Shown: piece after piece, positions 1-7,182 of the stretch
How positions within the stretch are numbered: position 1 is the stretch's first letter
Layout of the letters: every line of letters starts with the position of its first letter
Assembly: GCA_900555345.1 (NCBI GenBank)
Contig: USKS01000005.1
Span: forward strand, 1-20,582
DNA: 20,582 bases
Source: an uncultured Eubacteriales bacterium
Lineage (GTDB): Bacteria > Bacillota_A > Clostridia > Oscillospirales > CAG-272
Direction of reading: 5' to 3'
Notes under the pieces: model-generated
The model's input: the letters and a program-made list of their open reading frames with translations, nothing else
What the model was told of the DNA's origin: nothing
Databases searched by the model: none
Made by a program: the position numbers and the translations under genes

Positions 1-962
1 TTATTGAGGACGTTGCAAAGTACCACACCGACGTTACCCCCGTTTACGGTGATTACAGCCCCAGCTACTACCGTTTCTGGTCAACAAAGGATCAGGACAC
101 TTTCTCCGTTCTGGCTTCACGTGTTACTTATGATACAAAGATCGAAGGCGTTTCCTTTGACAATATTTTCAGCATAAACAACTATACAAAAAACTACGGT
201 CTTTATAAGAAATTTAAGGAGAAGAACTACGTTTCCACCGGTGACGTGGGCGAGTTCGGCGTCGGCTACGTTACATGCACTGCCGATGAAGTAAAGAAGT
301 ACGAGGACGATTACTACATAAACGTATTCAAGCGTCCCGAGGGCAAGAGCTCCGATTACCTCGAAAACGTGTTTGCGGTCAGCACCTTTACAAAGAGCGT
401 ACCGCGTTCCATGGAGATCATCACCATGCTGAACACGGATACAAAGCTGCGCACCATACTTCAGTACGGCGCCGAGGGCACACACTGGAAGTACGATGAG
501 GAAAACTCCGATATTATTGTTAAACTCAGCGATGAGTACAAGATGAATATCTACGAGACCGGTAATATCTACATGACTTATCCCGATTACGGCGTAGGTC
601 TTGATTACTGGAAGACCGCTAAAGAGCAGAACCTTATGTCGTATATTCCCGTGACCTACGCGCTCAAGGATTACGTCAATGACTACAACCGAGACGCTAT
701 GACAAAGCTGGAATCTCTCAGCTCTCAGATCTGGAACCAGATGGAGTCTATGTCTTACGAAGAATATACCGCAAACATTTCTCAGTTTGAAACTCAGGTA
801 AACAGCAGCGAAGCCTTTCAGAAGCTTACGTACATTCCGGCTGATAACGATGAAAAGAGGGGACGTACGCAGGAAAACGGATGGTACACCGACGGCTCTC
901 TCGCTTATATGTGGCAGGAGTACGTCAAGGCAATTAACGGTGACGATTCCTCCGCGGGCTGA
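1..962 (+). CDS. ABC transporter extracellular substrate-binding protein, 3' part
   Basis: The reading frame is open from the window's left edge (first full codon at base 3), so the gene starts outside; the visible 319 residues are the C-terminal part. It resembles the LplA-like branch of carbohydrate or oligosaccharide substrate-binding lipoproteins, which capture a sugar outside the membrane and deliver it to an ABC permease. The support is a region rich in aromatic residues and charge, with a typical late segment (VPRSMEIITMLNTDTKLRTI, about residues 137-156, then GAEGTHWKY) seen in this family when the last helices pack on the C-lobe. The N-terminal lipobox is not in view. An intrinsic terminator follows 15 bases after the stop, so this is the last gene of its operon; permease genes would be upstream. 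Family assignment is by recognition of sequence style; the substrate is unknown. Confidence 0.8.
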   Translation, partial: IEDVAKYHTDVTPVYGDYSPSYYRFWSTKDQDTFSVLASRVTYDTKIEGVSFDNIFSINNYTKNYGLYKKFKEKNYVSTGDVGEFGVGYVTCTADEVKKYEDDYYINVFKRPEGKSSDYLENVFAVSTFTKSVPRSMEIITMLNTDTKLRTILQYGAEGTHWKYDEENSDIIVKLSDEYKMNIYETGNIYMTYPDYGVGLDYWKTAKEQNLMSYIPVTYALKDYVNDYNRDAMTKLESLSSQIWNQMESMSYEEYTANISQFETQVNSSEAFQKLTYIPADNDEKRGRTQENGWYTDGSLAYMWQEYVKAINGDDSSAG

Positions 963-977
963 GAATTTTAACAGCTT

Positions 978-1008
978 AAAAAGCCGCTTTTATAAAAAGC
1001 GGCTTTTT
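978..1008 (+). terminator. Intrinsic terminator after the substrate-binding protein gene
   Basis: A perfect 14-bp stem (978-991 with 995-1008) closes a 3-nt loop; the core is AAGCCGC/GCGGCTT and the 3' arm ends in five T. It lies just after the stop at 962. Confidence 0.9.
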
Positions 1009-1035
1009 CTGTTATACGATTGATGTAAATCGGTG

Positions 1036-1064
1036 TTGCAAACAGTCAAATTATGGGTTATAAT
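1036..1064 (+). promoter_or_regulatory. Sigma-A-type promoter for the C39-like lipoprotein gene
   Basis: TTGCAA (1036-1041), a 17-bp spacer and a consensus TATAAT (1059-1064). Transcription should begin near 1071. This excludes the TTG at 1064 as a start codon, because it overlaps the -10 box. Confidence 0.75.
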
Positions 1065-1096
1065 TGTATTATAAATTTTTCAGCGGAGAAAAACAA

Positions 1097-2047
1097 TTGA
1101 AACTAAAGCTTACAGCTGCACTGCTTTTGATCTCAGTGCTTCTCAGCGGGTGCTGCTATGCCGTTGACAGGGGCGGCGCCGATATTGCGCCTGTGACGGC
1201 GGCCGATACTGAATATACCGGGCCGGAAGACGAGAGCGGTGTTACTATGGTAAAAACCGAGAGTGAGGACGGCGTTTGTGAGCATTCATGGGATGACTGG
1301 ATCATAAGCACTTGGCCTACAGTCAATAATGAGGGGCGCGAGCTGCATTACTGCTTTATATGCGGAGAACGTGAGGTGCGCTCGATCGCGAAGCTGCCGG
1401 ATCAGGACTTCAGGGTGGAGCTTGATGTGGAGAACATTCTCCAGCTGCCGTCTCTGCCGAACGGCTGCGAAGTAGTTTCGCTTGCCATAGTGCTGAACTA
1501 TCTCGGTTACGACGTAAACGCTGTGGAGTTCAGTGATGAATATCTTATAAAGGGTGAGTACGGCGCGGTCAATCCTTTCTATTCCTACGTAGGAGACCCC
1601 GGTATTTCCGGCGGCGGTATGGGATGCTACGCTCCGTGTATCACTCGAACCGCACGCGATTATTTTGACGATATCGGTGACAATACATATGTAGCTACGG
1701 ATATAAGCGGTGCCGAATCGAATGTATTGGAAGATTATATTGACAGCGGTATCCCGGTGATACTGTGGGGAACTACTAATATGGACTGCGATCCGTCCGT
1801 GTTCGCAACATTTACCGACGGGGACAAAGAGATCATCTGGCGTGCGCATTCGCACTGCCTTGTTCTTATCGGATACACCGCCAATACATATCTTTTCTGC
1901 GATCCTCTTAAGTACGGAATCACCGAATATCAGAAAACTGACGTTGCGGACAGCAGAAAGCTTGTATACGATCAGGCTTTAGTCATTGAACCGAGAAACG
2001 TTCCCGAAGTTCCGACAGGTACGGACAGCACGGACAATATACTGTAA
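1097..2047 (+). CDS. C39-like cysteine peptidase lipoprotein
   Basis: A secreted lipoprotein of 316 residues with a papain-like peptidase domain of the C39_2 type. I place the start at TTG 1097: GGAGAA at 1085-1090 sits 6 bases upstream, and the longer frame begins inside the -10 box. From this start, residues 1-19 form a lipoprotein signal with lipobox LLSGC (lipid Cys19). Residues 61-92 hold a small C-x-H-x-W ... C-x-x-C-G module that looks like the short ribbon repeats of Ruminococcaceae surface proteins. The peptidase domain carries Cys124 (in LPNGCEVVSLA), His253 (in HSHCLVLIGY) and Asp269 (in FCDPL), matching the C39 catalytic Cys, His and Asp. It is monocistronic between its own promoter and a strong terminator. 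Family knowledge suggests cleavage or processing of an extracellular peptide; the target is unknown, and no bacteriocin or exporter gene is adjacent. Confidence 0.8.
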   Translation: MKLKLTAALLLISVLLSGCCYAVDRGGADIAPVTAADTEYTGPEDESGVTMVKTESEDGVCEHSWDDWIISTWPTVNNEGRELHYCFICGEREVRSIAKLPDQDFRVELDVENILQLPSLPNGCEVVSLAIVLNYLGYDVNAVEFSDEYLIKGEYGAVNPFYSYVGDPGISGGGMGCYAPCITRTARDYFDDIGDNTYVATDISGAESNVLEDYIDSGIPVILWGTTNMDCDPSVFATFTDGDKEIIWRAHSHCLVLIGYTANTYLFCDPLKYGITEYQKTDVADSRKLVYDQALVIEPRNVPEVPTGTDSTDNIL

Positions 2048-2066
2048 TTATATAAATGAAATGTTT

Positions 2067-2116
2067 GCCTTGCGGCGCACTTTTAAAGTAAGTGCGCCGC
2101 AAGGCGTTTTTTCTTT
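2067..2116 (+). terminator. Strong intrinsic terminator
   Basis: A perfect 16-bp stem (2067-2082 with 2090-2105, core TTGCGGCGCACTT) and a 7-nt loop are followed by a T-rich run (2107-2116). It separates the lipoprotein gene from the capsid cassette. Confidence 0.92.
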
Positions 2117-2152
2117 GATGTTGCAGATGCGCAACTCTGAGTATGCAGCGGG

Positions 2153-2181
2153 GAGAAACACAGTACACGGTGCTCTATAAT
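2153..2181 (+). promoter_or_regulatory. Possible promoter of the capsid cassette (good -10, poor -35)
   Basis: A consensus TATAAT lies at 2176-2181, about 50 bases before the scaffold gene start. At the expected 17-bp distance there is only GAGAAA (2153-2158), a weak match to TTGACA. A promoter is needed here because a strong terminator lies just upstream. The weak -35 would fit dependence on an activator, but this is tentative. Confidence 0.3.
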
Positions 2182-2232
2182 GCAGTCAGACTTCATGAGG
2201 TCATAAAAATAGATTTGCAAAGGAGATCTTTT

Positions 2233-3021
2233 ATGTGTAGGCTTATTTTGGATCTTGGGCTTTTCGGAGAAGGCGCCTCGGGTACAGGCAGTACGGGCGG
2301 CACTTCAAACTCCGACGGCACCGGGATAGCCTCGGTCGGCGAAGGCACGCAAAACAGCTTTGACAGCACGGAGGAGAGCGGCAGTGCACAGCCGAATTCC
2401 GCCGCGGAGCTTGAACCCGAAGGGGAAAGTTCGGCTGAAGTTTCCGGTGCCGCGGACGGGTCCGATACCGAAAGAAGAGATGTCAGGGCGCAGACAGCAG
2501 CGAATGACGACGGCGGCAGCGCGGGCGCAGAAGCGCTTGCAGAATTGCTTGAAGCTCTCGGATATGAAAAGGACGACCCTTGGGGCGCGCTGGAAGACCT
2601 GCGTCTTAAAAGTCTCAGGCGCAGTATTGAAGAACAGCTGAGCGAGAGGCAGGCAGACGCTGTATATGAAAAGCTTATGTCAGAGGCAAATGAGCTTGCG
2701 GAAAAGATCGACGGCTTTGATCTCGGACGTGAGCTTTCTGACAGGAGATTTACCTCTCTTGTTCACGCGGGCTTTTCGATTGAGGAGGCGTGGCGCGCCG
2801 TGCACTTCAGAGAGATAATGCGGTGCGCATCGGAGCTTATAAGCCGCAGCGCAGAAGCGTCCGCAATGGCAAAGCTGCGCTCGCTCGGTGAGCGTCCCGA
2901 AGAAAACGGGGCAGCGGGACAGGCACCGTGCGAAACAAAGCTTTCCGTTGACGCTCTTACCGGCAAGGGTATCAGGGATATACTCAGGCGGGTCGAGAGC
3001 GGAGCAAAGGTCAAGTTTTAA
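2233..3021 (+). CDS. Phage scaffold-like head assembly protein
   Basis: This 262-residue protein is the first gene of the cassette. The start is fixed by AAAGGAG at 2219-2225, 7 bases before ATG 2233; the frame extends upstream but without a ribosome site. The N-terminus has a hydrophobic stretch ending in LFGEG (residues 10-14). Residues about 15-105 are low-complexity, rich in Gly, Ser, Glu and Asp. A helical, charged region follows, and the C-terminus is basic (RRVESGAKVKF). This arrangement, the segment FDLGRELSDRRFTSLVHAGF with its following helix, and its position directly before the major capsid gene match the scaffold proteins of Clostridia phages with N4-gp56-type capsids. Its expected role is to template procapsid assembly and then leave or be cleaved. 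No protease domain is apparent, so cleavage would need another enzyme. Function is inferred from position and layout. Confidence 0.7.
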   Translation: MCRLILDLGLFGEGASGTGSTGGTSNSDGTGIASVGEGTQNSFDSTEESGSAQPNSAAELEPEGESSAEVSGAADGSDTERRDVRAQTAANDDGGSAGAEALAELLEALGYEKDDPWGALEDLRLKSLRRSIEEQLSERQADAVYEKLMSEANELAEKIDGFDLGRELSDRRFTSLVHAGFSIEEAWRAVHFREIMRCASELISRSAEASAMAKLRSLGERPEENGAAGQAPCETKLSVDALTGKGIRDILRRVESGAKVKF

Positions 3022-3024
3022 GCA

Positions 3025-3059
3025 TTCATGCGGGCTCGGCCTGACCGAGCCCGCATGAA
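3025..3059 (+). other. Intercistronic hairpin between scaffold and capsid genes
   Basis: A perfect 15-bp inverted repeat (3025-3039 with 3045-3059, core GCGGGCTCGG) with a 5-nt loop starts 4 bases after the scaffold stop. No T-run follows, so it is not a standard terminator. It could protect or delimit the downstream capsid mRNA, or act as a partial attenuator. Confidence 0.7.
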
Positions 3060-3114
3060 AGAAGAATTCACACCGATATGTGTGAAAAGCATTATGAAAG
3101 GAAATGTCAAAACT

Positions 3115-4473
3115 ATGAGCGGTATTATCAACATTCAGCTTTTCGGCGCGGGCAGCAGCGTACATACTACAGATAGCTATATCGATGCAAACACAAAGCT
3201 TGCTATGCCATACAACGGTACAGGGGAGAATACCAAGGGACTTGCTGCCGAGATGAAGACCTTTTATGACAAGACTCTTATCGAGCTTGCCGGTCCCGCA
3301 CTTGTGCACGACCAGTTTGCGCAGAAGCGTCCTATCCCGAGAAACGGCGGTAAAACTATTGAATTCCGCAAGTTTAACGCGCTTCCCAAGGCGCTGAAGC
3401 CCATTACCGAGGGTGTAACTCCGAACGGCTCACGCCTGACCGTAGTCCCCGTGACCGCCACCGTCGACCAGTACGGCGATTACGTTGAGCTCAGCGATAT
3501 GCTTGAAATGACAAGCATTGATCCCATGGTCGTTGAAGCTACAAAGCAGCTGGCTGACCAGGCGGGCAGAACTCTTGATACCATCGTCAGAAACCAGATA
3601 ATCGGCGGTACGAACGTCAACTACTGCCCCATTGTAAAGGCGGACGGTACGGAAGTTACGGTCACAAGCAGAGCCGATCTTACAGAGGACGCGATACTCA
3701 GAGTAAAGGACGTGTTCAAGGCTGCGGCTCAGCTTAAGGCAATGAATGCGCCTACCATCGACGGCAGCTATGTTGCCATTATCCATCCCTATGTCGCGTA
3801 TGACCTTATGCAGGATGCAAAGGGACAGTGGATAGACATACAGAAGTACGCCGATCCGAGGAGCATTATGCGCGGTGAGATCGGCACTCTTGGCGGTGTT
3901 CGCTTTGTTCAGACCACCGAGGCGAAGTATTATGTCGGCTCCGAGCTTTGCAAAGGCTTCAGAAAGCTCACGGTATCGGCATATTCGGGCATTGCGAATG
4001 ATACGTCATCTTTGCCCTGCGGCAATACGACCGCATACAGAGTGGACATCAGTGAACAGATAACTACCGATATCTACGGTAAGTATATCCGTTACTGGGA
4101 TTCTACCAACAAAAAGTCCGTAAGAGCAAAGGTCGTAGGTGTTGATGTTCAGCATAAATACCTGTATCTGGACACCTCTCTCGGTGTTACCTTTGCAACG
4201 GGAGACATGATCTACCCCGATGAGGGCGGTAAGTTCGGCACAGCCGTTTTCGCAACGCTGTTCCTCGGCGCAAACGCGTTCGGCTCCACCGACATCGGCG
4301 GAGGCGGGATCGAGCATATCGTCAAGCAGAAGGGCTACGGCAATGACCCGCTCAATCAGCGTTCCTCCGTCGGCTGGAAAGCCACAAAGGTCGCAAAGCG
4401 CCTTGTTGAGGAATATATGCTGAGAGTAGAGTCCTGCTCTTCATTCTCCCCCACAATACTTAACGAAAACTGA
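3115..4473 (+). CDS. Major capsid protein, N4-gp56 family
   Basis: A HK97-fold-type major head protein of 452 residues, recognised as the N4-gp56 family. I chose ATG 3115 (AGGAAA at 3099-3104, 10 bases upstream); longer in-frame starts at 3028 or 3055 lie in the hairpin. The N-terminus carries IQLFGAG (residues 7-13), echoing the scaffold's LFGEG. The central part has the family-typical run around TVDQYGDYVELSDMLEM (residues about 117-133) and RTLDTIVRNQII (about 156-167). The C-terminus has GGGGIEHIVKQKG, DPLNQRSSVGWKATK and YMLRVESCSS, hallmarks of the family. About residues 285-375 form a beta-rich segment between the body and the C-terminal part. The gene is full-length, with no frameshift or premature stop, so it has been kept intact. 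It should form the icosahedral shell with the upstream scaffold. Confidence 0.92.
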   Translation: MSGIINIQLFGAGSSVHTTDSYIDANTKLAMPYNGTGENTKGLAAEMKTFYDKTLIELAGPALVHDQFAQKRPIPRNGGKTIEFRKFNALPKALKPITEGVTPNGSRLTVVPVTATVDQYGDYVELSDMLEMTSIDPMVVEATKQLADQAGRTLDTIVRNQIIGGTNVNYCPIVKADGTEVTVTSRADLTEDAILRVKDVFKAAAQLKAMNAPTIDGSYVAIIHPYVAYDLMQDAKGQWIDIQKYADPRSIMRGEIGTLGGVRFVQTTEAKYYVGSELCKGFRKLTVSAYSGIANDTSSLPCGNTTAYRVDISEQITTDIYGKYIRYWDSTNKKSVRAKVVGVDVQHKYLYLDTSLGVTFATGDMIYPDEGGKFGTAVFATLFLGANAFGSTDIGGGGIEHIVKQKGYGNDPLNQRSSVGWKATKVAKRLVEEYMLRVESCSSFSPTILNEN

Positions 4474-4507
4474 GGGCACGGCTGCCCGGAAAGGAATCTG
4501 AAATAAA

Positions 4508-4738
4508 ATGGCAAATGTAAAAAGCGCCGCACCCGCGGCAGAAACAAAGATCGTATTTATCCCCAGAACAAATAAGGACGACACAGAACGGTATGTTGCG
4601 GTCAACGGGGAAAATATGCTCATACAGACCGGAAAAAATGTAGAGGTGCCCCTGCGTTTTGCGGAGGCAGTTGAAAACTCACAGCGGCAGGACGCCGCGG
4701 CGGAGGCGTATATAGCAGCGTTTGCCACGGGCGGCTGA
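4508..4738 (+). CDS. Small phage head-associated protein
   Basis: A 76-residue protein directly after the capsid gene. ATG 4508 has AAAGGAA about 11 bases upstream. A hydrophobic beta strand (TKIVFIPR, residues 13-20) precedes the segment YVAVNGENMLIQTGKNVEVP, and a helix follows (about 50-75). Small proteins of this pattern (a short strand, VAVNG, VEVP, then a helix with QD) recur right after N4-gp56 capsid genes in Clostridia prophages. Plausible roles are capsid decoration or head completion; neither is shown by the sequence. A 5-bp hairpin (4474-4487) separates it from the capsid gene and a 13-bp hairpin follows its stop. Confidence 0.6.
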   Translation: MANVKSAAPAAETKIVFIPRTNKDDTERYVAVNGENMLIQTGKNVEVPLRFAEAVENSQRQDAAAEAYIAAFATGG

Positions 4739-4746
4739 GTTTGTCT

Positions 4747-4779
4747 TGCGGGAGCCGCACATTATTTGCGGCTCCCGCA
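4747..4779 (+). other. Intercistronic hairpin after the small head protein gene
   Basis: A perfect 13-bp stem (4747-4759 with 4767-4779, core GCGGGAGCCGC) closes a 7-nt loop. The following bases (TTCCTATTATAAAGG) lack a proper T-run and lead straight into the next ribosome site. A terminator is therefore unlikely to be complete; partial termination or RNA stabilisation are possible. Confidence 0.65.
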
Positions 4780-4804
4780 TTCCTATTATAAAGGAGGATA
4801 AAAT

Positions 4805-5164
4805 ATGACAGTTAACGAAGCGCTTACACGCGCGGCGGAGAGCATAGGCGACAGTATTCCCCGAGACAAGCTGCTCATTTGGCTTTCGGAAATTGAGGAC
4901 ACGGTGGATCGTGAGATCGCCGCGACCCATGCAGGCTGCCGCCGCGGAACCGATGTGCACTCGGACGGAGATGCCGAGCTTTCTGTGCCGGACCCGCAGT
5001 CGGAGGTGTATATCCTGTATATGCAGATGAAATACGATCTGATGATGCACGACACCGAGCAGTATAACAATTCCGCGCCCGCGTTTGCCGCCGCGTATTC
5101 GACTTATGCAGACAGCGTGAACCGTTCCTTTATGCCGCACGGGACGGCGACGGTTACGCTGTAA
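4805..5164 (+). CDS. Phage head-tail connector-like protein
   Basis: A 119-residue protein with a strong ribosome site (AAGGAGG at 4791-4797). It starts with a helical segment (MTVNEALTRAAESIGDSIPR, then DKLLIWLSEIEDTVDREI). After a short loop comes PDPQSEVYILYMQMKYDLMM, then EQYNNSAPAFAAAYSTYADS and a terminal NRSFMP. This order (WLSELD-like helix, P-x-x-EVY-x-LY, YNNS, AY, NR-x-x-MP) is a pattern I recognise from a common Firmicutes phage gene placed after the capsid and before tail genes, usually annotated as a head-tail adaptor. It would bridge portal or capsid to the tail, but no portal gene is visible. It ends 13 bases before the next start. Function is inferred from pattern and position. 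Confidence 0.6.
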   Translation: MTVNEALTRAAESIGDSIPRDKLLIWLSEIEDTVDREIAATHAGCRRGTDVHSDGDAELSVPDPQSEVYILYMQMKYDLMMHDTEQYNNSAPAFAAAYSTYADSVNRSFMPHGTATVTL

Positions 5165-5177
5165 GAGGAGGTGGGAC

Positions 5178-6944
5178 ATGAAACTTCCTCTGATAAATAA
5201 GGAATCGGTACGCAGAAAGTCTGTCAGTCGTTTCGGCGGACTTGACAGAAGGGGATCTGCGGCGGAAGACAGCTTTTCGGAGCTTTATAATATGGACTTA
5301 TCGGTATATCCGGCGCTTTCTACAAGAGCAAAGCGCACTGAGGTCAATTTCAGCGAAACCGATATATTCGGCATGACCTCTCTTGATGTTAAAGTCGGAT
5401 CGGATATCGTATGCGACGCCTTCATTCTTGACACGCAGAATAATCTTAAGGCTTATTATGACGACGGAGACGGATTTTCGGGTCATATTGCCATGCATAC
5501 CGCAAGCTTTCTCACTCAGGGAAAAAAGCAGATGGTCGCATCAGGCACGCGCTTGTATTTCTTTCCCGATAAAAAGGTGGTAAATCTTGTAACACTTACG
5601 GATAAACAGGAGCTGGGATATAAAAGAGTCGTGCCGCTGGGCGTAAACGATAACTTTTTCTACGAGCTGGTCATTGAGAAAAGCGATCTTGACGGTACAA
5701 TTAATACTTCAGGCGCGTTTGCCGCTGTCAGCTGCAATATTTATAAGCTGAAGAACGGCGCAAAAGGAGATTACTATGATAAGCTCGGGTATACGACCGC
5801 AATTTCAGAAGGGGACACGATAGAGATATCCGGCCTTTCAAAGGATGTGCTGAACGGGTACTACAACATAAAGCATATTCCGGCGAACCGTCGCAGTATA
5901 GTAATATCCTGCCCGGAAAATCTGACGCAGTCGACCGGCTCGTTTGTGATAGATCGCAGTGTGCCCGATATGGACTATGTGGTAGCAGCCAAAAACAGGC
6001 TCTGGGGCTGCCGCTACGGTATGGTAGGCGGTGCGGCAGTAAACGAGATATACGCCTGCGCTCTGGGGGATGCCAAAAACTGGCACAAATTCGAGGGTAC
6101 ATCGACCGATTCGTGGACGCTCAGCGTAAACACTCCCGGCGCGTTTACGGGTGCTGCATGTCTCAACGGCTATCCCGTATTTTTCAAGGAAAATGCGGTT
6201 ATCAAGATCTACGGCGACTATCCCGCGGAGTTTACGGCTGTGGAGACGCAGCAGCTCGGCGTCGAAAAGGGAAGCGGCGGGAGTATTGCCGCTGTCGGCG
6301 ACTGCCTGTACTACAAGTCGGCGGACGGTATCGTGAGATACGACGGCAGCGTGCCGGAGATCGTGGATGCCTGCCTCGGCGACGGAAACTTTTCCAAAGC
6401 AATAGCGGGCAGTCTCGGCAAGCGATATTATGTCTCCATGGCAGACTCCTCGGGATGCCGGCTGCTGTACGTCTACGACACTGAGAGAAAGCTTTGGCAC
6501 GTTGAGAACGATCCCGGTATTGAGGCATTCTGCCGCAGAGGAAACGGACTTTATATGCTTTGCCGCAGCGGCAGCACATGCAAGGTGTACGGCATCGGCG
6601 GAGACACTTCGGTCGGAAGCCGAGAGACTGGCGGCGTGGAATGGAGCTTTGAAACGGGAGATATTCTGCGCGAGACGCCGGAGCACAAGTACATTTCACG
6701 AATATATCTGCGGCTGTCGCCGGGCAGCGACTGTACATTCTGCGCCCGGCTTTCGTGCGATGGCGAAAAACACAGGACGGTCTCGGCACACGGCGGTTCG
6801 GGCGACGGATCGGTGACGGTTTCGTTGCGCCCGAGCAGATGTGCTTCATTCAGGCTCAGAGTACAAGGGCGTGGCAGCTGCACACTGCACGGCATTACAT
6901 ATGAATACTCCGACGCAAGTACAGTGTCTCCGAAGGGCATATAG
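5178..6944 (+). CDS. Large phage structural protein, propeller-like (possible tail nozzle or hub)
   Basis: A 588-residue protein with an excellent ribosome site (GAGGAGGTGG, 5165-5174). The N-terminal 25 residues are basic (VRRKSVSRFGG). The rest is rich in short beta strands. Between about residues 265 and 470 several blade-like units repeat a 'strand, turn, aromatic' rhythm: AKNRLWGCRYG, VNEIYACALGDAKNWHKFEG, NGYPVFFKENAVIKIYGD, DCLYYKSADGIVRYDG, LLYVYDTERKLWHVEND, GLYMLCRSGSTCKVYGI. This suggests a beta-propeller. A C-terminal beta domain follows (about 490-588). Short-tailed phages use propeller proteins as tail nozzles (T7 gp12, P22 gp10), which would fit this position after a connector-like gene. 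That role is inference; I cannot name a family with confidence. It could equally be a surface or receptor-binding protein. Confidence 0.5.
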   Translation: MKLPLINKESVRRKSVSRFGGLDRRGSAAEDSFSELYNMDLSVYPALSTRAKRTEVNFSETDIFGMTSLDVKVGSDIVCDAFILDTQNNLKAYYDDGDGFSGHIAMHTASFLTQGKKQMVASGTRLYFFPDKKVVNLVTLTDKQELGYKRVVPLGVNDNFFYELVIEKSDLDGTINTSGAFAAVSCNIYKLKNGAKGDYYDKLGYTTAISEGDTIEISGLSKDVLNGYYNIKHIPANRRSIVISCPENLTQSTGSFVIDRSVPDMDYVVAAKNRLWGCRYGMVGGAAVNEIYACALGDAKNWHKFEGTSTDSWTLSVNTPGAFTGAACLNGYPVFFKENAVIKIYGDYPAEFTAVETQQLGVEKGSGGSIAAVGDCLYYKSADGIVRYDGSVPEIVDACLGDGNFSKAIAGSLGKRYYVSMADSSGCRLLYVYDTERKLWHVENDPGIEAFCRRGNGLYMLCRSGSTCKVYGIGGDTSVGSRETGGVEWSFETGDILRETPEHKYISRIYLRLSPGSDCTFCARLSCDGEKHRTVSAHGGSGDGSVTVSLRPSRCASFRLRVQGRGSCTLHGITYEYSDASTVSPKGI

Positions 6945-6964
6945 GCAGAGGGACGTTTTCTGCC
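6944..6964 (+). other. Weak intercistronic hairpin after the propeller-like gene
   Basis: GGCAGA (6944-6949) pairs with TCTGCC (6959-6964) over a 9-nt loop, extendable by two G-T pairs. It lies in the 59-bp gap before the 58-aa gene. There is no T-run. Confidence 0.35.
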
Positions 6965-7003
6965 GCGCCGCAACAGTGATGCAATTTGTGAAAGGATAAA
7001 AAT

Positions 7004-7180
7004 ATGAAGATCACGCACAGAACTCCGCCGACACCTTCGGGCAGCGCGGAGGAGAGCATAAAGGCGCTGACCTCGTGGCTGTATGTCTTCAGCGAGGAGG
7101 TAAGCATCGTGCTTGAAAATCTCGGTTACGAAAATCTCGGCAGCGAGCTTCGCCGAATTCTGAATGAAAGGAGCGAGTGA
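7004..7180 (+). CDS. Small 58-aa phage cassette protein
   Basis: A short gene of 58 residues. ATG 7004 is preceded by AAAGGATA (6991-6998), and the stop at 7178-7180 lies just before the next start codon at 7183, so the two are tightly coupled. The N-terminus is polar and Pro-rich (THRTPPTPSGS). The remainder is likely a single amphipathic helix (residues 15-57) with several Glu. There is no transmembrane segment, so it is not an obvious holin. I do not recognise the family. Its placement between two structural genes suggests a minor virion or assembly protein. Confidence 0.55.
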   Translation: MKITHRTPPTPSGSAEESIKALTSWLYVFSEEVSIVLENLGYENLGSELRRILNERSE

Positions 7181-7182
7181 CA

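Noticed and set aside
1064..1096. Longer start (TTG 1064) for the C39-like lipoprotein gene
   Set aside because: It overlaps the TATAAT box and would lie upstream of the transcript start; TTG 1097 has a good ribosome site and gives a clean signal peptide.
2143..2232. Longer start (2143) for the scaffold gene
   Set aside because: No ribosome site, and the reading covers the promoter region; ATG 2233 has AAAGGAG at the right distance.
3028..3114. Longer start (3028) for the capsid gene
   Set aside because: It begins inside the 15-bp hairpin with no ribosome site; 3115 gives the family-typical N-terminus.
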